A DNA stretch of 64,000 nt from Massilia sp. Bi118 (lineage in GTDB: Bacteria; Pseudomonadota; Gammaproteobacteria; Burkholderiales; Burkholderiaceae_D), in NCBI RefSeq assembly GCF_918697865.1, contig NZ_CAKKMV010000009.1, forward strand, positions 62,001 through 126,000, written 5' to 3'. Position numbers and translations under genes: made by a program. Each line of letters starts with the position of its first letter. Within the stretch, counting starts at the first letter, position 1. Below the pieces are notes generated by a model, which searched no databases, was not told the DNA's origin, and saw only the letters and a list, made by a program, of their open reading frames with translations. This document shows, piece after piece, positions 59,701-64,000 of the stretch.

Positions 59701-59866
59701 GTTCGTCTATAAACTGATCGCGAAGGGCACGCTGGAAGAGAAGATCCAGCTGCTGCAGCAGAAGAAGTCGGAACTGGCGCAGTCGATCCTGTCCGAGGGT
59801 GAGTCGCAGAAGATGGCGCTGACGCAGGAAGATCTGCAGGCGATTTTTGCGCCGCTGGAAGACTAA
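56756..59866 (+). CDS. SNF2-family DNA helicase/ATPase
   Basis: The 1036-aa protein (from 56756) has an unassigned N-terminal half and a SNF2 core: [11 protein letters not shown] (Walker A near residue 595), [12 protein letters not shown] (DESH Walker B near 690), and a helicase C domain with [41 protein letters not shown] and [10 protein letters not shown]. SWI2/SNF2 proteins remodel DNA-protein complexes. An earlier ATG at 56705 has a better ACGGAG site but low-GC codons, so 56756 is preferred. Confidence 0.92.
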   Translation: [1036 protein letters not shown]

Positions 59867-59878
59867 GCTAGTAAGTAC

Positions 59879-59996
59879 CGCCGTTCCCGCGAAAGCGGGA
59901 ACCCATACTGAAGCACCGGATTCGAAAAGTACGCATGCAAGCGAACTTAATGACTTCGGCTACTCAGCATGGGTTCCCGCTTTCGCGGGAACGACG
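59879..59996. repeat. REP palindrome pair, class B
   Basis: CGTTCCCGCGAAAGCGGGAAC plus CCATACTG is mirrored by CTCAGCATGG and GTTCCCGCTTTCGCGGGAACGACG. It lies after the SNF2 gene and before the histidine kinase. Confidence 0.9.
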
Positions 59997-60146
59997 TTTT
60001 TGCGCTATGCCTCCGTACGTACAAATCAAGCCGACATATGCACCATGCGTCCCCAAAGCAACGCCTAGAGCAGCTGTTCTATACAAATCGCTAAACAGCG
60101 CACTATACTTCCTGACTGAAATTAATTAACTCCCGCGAAGGTATCC

Positions 60147-61373
60147 ATGGCCCGCAGCGCTCCTGTTCTTCCGCCTGGCGATGCGCAGCCCACGTCCACC
60201 TTGGCCACGGCCGACGCCTTCCGCAGCATCGCCGAACTCGGCGGCGATATCGTCTTCATCATCGATTGCGCCAGCGGCCTGCCCGTCTATCTCAGCCCTC
60301 ATGTCAACGATATGCTGGGTTATGGCGTTCATGATGTTCATGAACATTTGTCAACTAATGCAAAGGGCCCGCTGGCGCCGCTCTGCGCCGGTCTGCAGGA
60401 ACGCCTGCGCCGCTTCGCCGCGGGCGATGGCTCGCGCCTGCGCGTGGCGCGCGAGTTCGAGCTGCGCCGCCCGGATGGACGCGAGGTGCTGGTGGAAGTG
60501 ATTTCGACCCTGCTGCTGGACGAGGCGGGCAGGGCGCAGGCGCTGGCCGGCATCGTGCGCGACCTGTCGGCGCGGCGCGAGCAGGAACGCGAGCAGAAGC
60601 GCTTTGCCAGCATGCTGAACCACGAGTTCCGCACGCCGCTGTCGACCATCGACGGCGCCATCCAGCGGCTGGAAGCAACCAATGCGAATGCCGACGAGCC
60701 GACGCGCCAGCGCCACCGCAAGATCGCCACGGCCACCGACCGCCTGATCGCGATGCTGGACGATTACCTGTCGCCGGAGCGGATGGCGGCGCTCGGGCGC
60801 CAGCGCCAGGCGAATACCGTGGCGCCGCGCCTGCTGCTGGAGGAACTCGTGGCGCAGGCGCGCGTGGCCGGCCGCAAGGTGAGCTTGAGCGCGGAGGCCT
60901 TGCCGGCCAGGCTGCGCGGCGAGCCTGCCGGCCTGCGCCTGGCGCTGAAGATCCTGCTGGAAAACGCGCTGCGCTACACGCCTACCGCCAGCAGCCTGGC
61001 CGTGCTGGGTCGTCCCGTGGGCAATGGCGTCGAGCTGGCGCTGCGCGACAGCGGACCGGGCGTCCCCGCCGCCGATCTGCCGCGCATCTTCGACAAGGGC
61101 TATCGCGGCAGCAATGCGGCCGGCCTGCCGGGCAGCGGCCTGGGGCTGTACATGGCGCGCTCGCTCGTCGAAGTCCATGGCGGGACCCTGGAGCATGCGG
61201 CGGCGCCGGAAGGTGGGGCCGAGTTCCGCTTGTGGCTGCCGGTGCAGGATGCGCCGGGGAAAGGTCTTGCCTCAAGCGAGACCAGCAGTGATAATCGGGA
61301 CGGCCTACAGGGTAGCCGCCCGACGGAAAGAGATCCGGGAACTATAAATACGAGAAACATGGCCAACCCATGA
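60147..61373 (+). CDS. PAS-domain histidine kinase
   Basis: The 408-aa kinase lacks clear transmembrane helices. A PAS domain (about residues 23-140, with FIIDCASGLPVYLSP) precedes the HisKA box MLNHEFRTPLSTID (phosphoacceptor H159) and a HATPase domain with LENALRYTP (N box), DSGPGVP (G1) and GSGLGLYMA (G2). It overlaps the response regulator gene by 4 bp, forming a cognate pair. Confidence 0.92.
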   Translation: MARSAPVLPPGDAQPTSTLATADAFRSIAELGGDIVFIIDCASGLPVYLSPHVNDMLGYGVHDVHEHLSTNAKGPLAPLCAGLQERLRRFAAGDGSRLRVAREFELRRPDGREVLVEVISTLLLDEAGRAQALAGIVRDLSARREQEREQKRFASMLNHEFRTPLSTIDGAIQRLEATNANADEPTRQRHRKIATATDRLIAMLDDYLSPERMAALGRQRQANTVAPRLLLEELVAQARVAGRKVSLSAEALPARLRGEPAGLRLALKILLENALRYTPTASSLAVLGRPVGNGVELALRDSGPGVPAADLPRIFDKGYRGSNAAGLPGSGLGLYMARSLVEVHGGTLEHAAAPEGGAEFRLWLPVQDAPGKGLASSETSSDNRDGLQGSRPTERDPGTINTRNMANP

Positions 61374-62050
61374 CGCAAATACTGATTGTTGAAGACAATG
61401 GCGAATACGCCGGCGACATGGCCGACTTCCTCACGGAGCTCGGCCACGAGGTCACGATCGCGACCACCGCCGGCGACATGTGGGCGGCACTGACCCGCAC
61501 GCCCGCCGCAGTGGTGGTGCTCGACCTGGGCCTGCCCGACGAAGACGGATTCAATGTCATTCCGCGGATGCGCCAGCTGTATCCCGAGATCGGCCTGCTG
61601 GTGCTGACGGGGCGGGTCGCGTTCGACAACCGCATCCTCGGCCTGCGCCTGGGCGCGGACCACTATCTGACCAAGCCGATTAAATTCCCGGAGCTGGCCG
61701 CCCACATCGAGGCGCTGGACCGCCGCGTGCGTCCGCAAGAGCCGGCGCCGGCGCCGAGCAAGTGGACGCTGCGCGTCTCGGCCCGCCAGCTCGAGCTGAT
61801 GGGCAAGATCATCGACCTGACCGAAAAGGAATGCAATTTCCTGCACCTGCTGACCATCAACACCCGGCCGGTGCCGCGCCAGGTGATCGTGGCCGGCATG
61901 GGCGGCGACGACCCGGACGCCAGCCGCCGCGTCGACATGCTGGTCTACCGCCTGCGCAAGAAGGCGCGAACGGGCCTGGGCCAGGATCTGCCGCTGCGCA
62001 GCGCCTACGGCGAGGGCTACAGCCTGTCGGCCGGGTTTACGCTGGCCTGA
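61370..62050 (+). CDS. OmpR-like response regulator
   Basis: The 226-aa regulator has a receiver domain with D9, the phosphoacceptor D52 (VVVLDLGLPDEDGF) and K102 (YLTKP). A C-terminal winged helix of OmpR/PhoB type follows (LTEKECNFLHLL, VDMLVYRLRKKA). It forms an operon with the kinase. The stimulus is unknown. Confidence 0.92.
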   Translation: MTQILIVEDNGEYAGDMADFLTELGHEVTIATTAGDMWAALTRTPAAVVVLDLGLPDEDGFNVIPRMRQLYPEIGLLVLTGRVAFDNRILGLRLGADHYLTKPIKFPELAAHIEALDRRVRPQEPAPAPSKWTLRVSARQLELMGKIIDLTEKECNFLHLLTINTRPVPRQVIVAGMGGDDPDASRRVDMLVYRLRKKARTGLGQDLPLRSAYGEGYSLSAGFTLA

Positions 62051-62098
62051 TTCTTCATTTACAGTAGGGGCCTCGCGCGTTACCGAACGAGGCTGGCC

Positions 62099-62359
62099 AT
62101 GAGGTTCCGCTGTCCCTGGGAAGAAGTCGACGGTTTCACGAGCCTGGCGGAGTTCCGCAGCTTCGAACGCTGGCTCACCGGCCAGGTCAGCGGCGGCATG
62201 GCCAGGCAGGTGCCGGTCGGCAGTCCCTACCTGCATGGCAATGGCGGCCTGATCTTGGTCGAAGTCTGGTATATCCACCTGCAGAGCCGGCAAACCTGGC
62301 GCCTGGTGTGGCCGGAACCGCCCTTCGACGGCATCTTCCAGCCGATTTTCGATAATTAG
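62099..62359 (+). CDS. Small hypothetical protein (86 aa), 3' end set by a repeat
   Basis: The 86-aa frame begins MRFRCPWEEVDG with CGAGGC before the ATG and contains a compact Trp-rich fold. No family recognised. Its last codons and TAG stop fall inside AATTAGGGACAGAG, the left repeat of the transposase region, so the C-terminus may have been altered by that insertion. Confidence 0.6.
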   Translation: MRFRCPWEEVDGFTSLAEFRSFERWLTGQVSGGMARQVPVGSPYLHGNGGLILVEVWYIHLQSRQTWRLVWPEPPFDGIFQPIFDN

Positions 62360-63277
62360 GGACAGAGCGATGCATATTTTTCGTGCATTCGAATATAATT
62401 GGGGACAGAGTTCAATTCCCAAGACGCCATGGCCCGCCAACCCCGCCTGATCCTGCCGAACCAGCCCCACCTCATCCTCCAGCGCGGCAACGACAACCAG
62501 CCGATTTTCCGCGACGACGAAGACCAGGAACGCTTCCACGCCTGGCTGCAGGAATGCGCCCGGCTGTACCGGGTGGCCGTGCATGCCTATGTCTTGATGC
62601 CGAATCACCTGATCCTGCTGGCCACTCCGCAGGACGAAGACGGGCTGGCGCTGATGATGCAGAAGGTCGGCCGTCATTACGTCCCCTGGTTCAACAAGAA
62701 GTATGGCCGCTCGGGCACCCTGTTCGAGGGGCGCTTCCGCACCTCGCTGGTCGACGCCGCGGCCTGGTTGCTGGCCTGCAGCCGCTACCTCGAACTGGCG
62801 CCCGTGCAGGCGCGCCTCGTGTCCGACCCGGTCGGCTACCGCTGGTCGAGCTATGCCCATCATGCCGGCATGCGTTCCGATAGCCTGATCACTGACCACA
62901 TGCTGTACTGGGGTCTCGGCAATACCCCCTTCCAGCGCGAAGCTGCCTACACCGAACTGGTGCAGCAGGGCGGCGGCAGGGAAGAGGAGGCCTTGATTGC
63001 CACCGCCCTCGCCAAGGGCTGGCCGATCGGCTCGCTCGCTTTCAAGACCGAGCTCGAAAAAAAGACCAAACGGCAGATTCTGCCAGCCAAGCGTGGCCGG
63101 CCCTTCAAAGCCAAAGCAGTCGCCGAGACTGTGGAATAACGTTCCGAGATTCCCTAGGATATTGATTTAATTTGATTTTTACAACCGTCTCAAACCTGAA
63201 GCACGCCTGAATCTACTGTGTCCCTATTTAATTTGAAAGGAAGAGTTTCCGAATTTAATTTGACTCCGACCCTAATT
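62354..63277. mobile_element. RAYT-type element with flanking inverted repeats
   Basis: AATTAGGGACAGAG (62354-62367) and AATTGGGGACAGAG (62397-62410) lie left of the transposase gene. On the right are CTGTGTCCCTATTT (63216-63229) and CTCCGACCCTAATT (63264-63277), which are inverted relatives. Together they bound about 0.92 kb containing one transposase gene. Confidence 0.6.
62429..63139 (+). CDS. REP-associated tyrosine transposase (Y1/TnpA_REP family), altered HUH motif
   Basis: The 236-aa protein starts at 62429 (MARQPRLILPNQPH). It has the RAYT pattern: ILQRGNDNQPIF, HAYVLMPNH, GTLFEGRFRTSLV and the Tyr-containing RYLELAPVQARLVSDP, with WSSYAHH after it. In RAYTs the metal site is usually NHxH (HUH); here it reads N59-H60-L61-I62, so the second His is replaced. 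The enzyme may be impaired. RAYTs are linked to REP propagation. Confidence 0.88.
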   Translation: MARQPRLILPNQPHLILQRGNDNQPIFRDDEDQERFHAWLQECARLYRVAVHAYVLMPNHLILLATPQDEDGLALMMQKVGRHYVPWFNKKYGRSGTLFEGRFRTSLVDAAAWLLACSRYLELAPVQARLVSDPVGYRWSSYAHHAGMRSDSLITDHMLYWGLGNTPFQREAAYTELVQQGGGREEEALIATALAKGWPIGSLAFKTELEKKTKRQILPAKRGRPFKAKAVAETVE

Positions 63278-63351
63278 GTTGTGATTGATGTTTATTGTGC
63301 TCTGCACTATTCTCGGTCTTCAATCTTTCAAAAATGCTGTGGAGTCCCCTC

Positions 63352-64000
63352 ATGATTGCCCAAGGTTTGTACGATCCCGCCAATGAACACGATGCCTGCG
63401 GCGTCGGTTTCATCGCCCATATCAAGGGCAACAAGAGTCATTCGATTATTGAACAGGGCCTGATGATCCTGAAGAACCTGGACCACCGCGGTGCGGTCGG
63501 CGCCGATGCGCTGATGGGCGACGGCGCCGGCATCCTGATCCAGATCCCGGACCAGTACTACCGCGACGAGATGGCGAAGCAGGGCGTGGAACTGCCGCCG
63601 CCCGGCGAATACGGCGTCGGCATGGTCTTCCTGCCGAAGGAGCACGCCTCGCGCATCGCCTGCGAACAGGAGATCGAGCGCGCCGTGCGCGCCGAGGGTC
63701 AGGTCGTGCTGGGCTGGCGCAATGTGCCGGTCGACGACGCCATGCCGATGTCCCCGACCGTGCGCACCAAGGAGCCGGTGATCCGCCAGATCTTCATCGG
63801 CCGCGGCCCGGACGTGATGGTCACCGACGCGCTCGAGCGCAAGCTGTACGTGATCCGCAAATCCTCGGGCCACGCGATCCAGGCTTTGAAACTCATGCAC
63901 GGCAAGGAGTTCTTCGTCCCGTCCATGTCGGCGCGCACCGTGGTCTATAAAGGCCTGCTGCTGGCCGACCAGGTCGGCGTCTACTACAAGGACCTGCAGG
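63352..64000 (+). CDS. gltB: Glutamate synthase large subunit, N-terminal part (runs off window)
   Basis: The frame begins at 63352 with GGAG 7 bases upstream and is open to the window end (216 codons). YDPANEHDACGVGFIAHIKG contains the amidotransferase nucleophile Cys16, exposed after propeptide removal, and NLDHRGAVGADALMGDGAGILIQIPD follows, characteristic of GltB. With GltD it makes glutamate from glutamine and 2-oxoglutarate. An in-frame ATG at 63334 is less well placed. The 212-bp gap before it holds the repeats of the RAYT element. Confidence 0.96.
   Translation, partial: MIAQGLYDPANEHDACGVGFIAHIKGNKSHSIIEQGLMILKNLDHRGAVGADALMGDGAGILIQIPDQYYRDEMAKQGVELPPPGEYGVGMVFLPKEHASRIACEQEIERAVRAEGQVVLGWRNVPVDDAMPMSPTVRTKEPVIRQIFIGRGPDVMVTDALERKLYVIRKSSGHAIQALKLMHGKEFFVPSMSARTVVYKGLLLADQVGVYYKDLQ

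Overview
The window is about 64 kb of high-GC bacterial chromosome. It most resembles Oxalobacteraceae (Burkholderiales) of the Massilia/Duganella/Telluria group. This rests on recalled family features and gene order (rsmI / lpoA-like / yraN / diaA / dolP, a split liu regulon with a MerR-type LiuR, monothiol GrxD, aceK) and was not checked by a search. I see no prophage, CRISPR array, rRNA or integrative element. Mobile DNA is limited to REP-type palindromes, one REP-associated tyrosine transposase (RAYT) gene and a MITE-like relative.

0-5.3 kb: a truncated TlpA-like thioredoxin, the dolP-diaA-yraN-lpoA-like block, divergent rsmI, a proline-rich membrane protein and tRNA-Pro(TGG). 5.3-16.6 kb: one long leftward array, liuB-liuC-bioA-bioF-bioD-bioB-liuD-ghrA-liuE. 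It combines leucine degradation from methylcrotonyl-CoA with the biotin operon whose product is the cofactor of the LiuD/LiuB carboxylase. ychJ lies upstream and carries a 34-bp near-perfect palindrome matching the palindromes upstream of liuA and liuR.

17-39 kb: a region rich in cell-wall turnover genes. They are dadA, an AmpH/class C-like serine hydrolase, murQ, an AmpG-type permease, a NagX-type acetyltransferase, a DigH/YddW-like glycosyl hydrolase, a BadF-type amino-sugar kinase, an AmiD-type amidase lipoprotein, a LysR regulator, a VanX/DdpX dipeptidase, dacB with a SpmA-SpmB fusion, an OppA/MppA-like binding protein, a large TonB-dependent receptor and a Tat-type LD-carboxypeptidase. 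Together they could strip, import, phosphorylate and catabolise peptidoglycan sugars and peptides, including across the outer membrane. This is the best candidate for an undescribed system.

39-51 kb: a PaaI thioesterase, a LysR regulator, a zinc-free-type quinone oxidoreductase, a ParDE toxin-antitoxin pair, then the second liu/acyl-CoA block (acyl-CoA dehydrogenase, SDR, thiolase, aceK, liuA, liuR and a divergent metallo-beta-lactamase-fold hydrolase). 51-64 kb: an XRE-like regulator, a 57-aa ORF, ubiX, grxD, tex, a DUF2812/PadR pair, a SNF2 helicase, a histidine kinase/response regulator pair, the RAYT gene and the start of gltB.

Functions are read from motifs and recalled family knowledge; no database search was run. 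Start sites were adjusted by eye using ribosome-binding sites, overlaps and expected N-termini.
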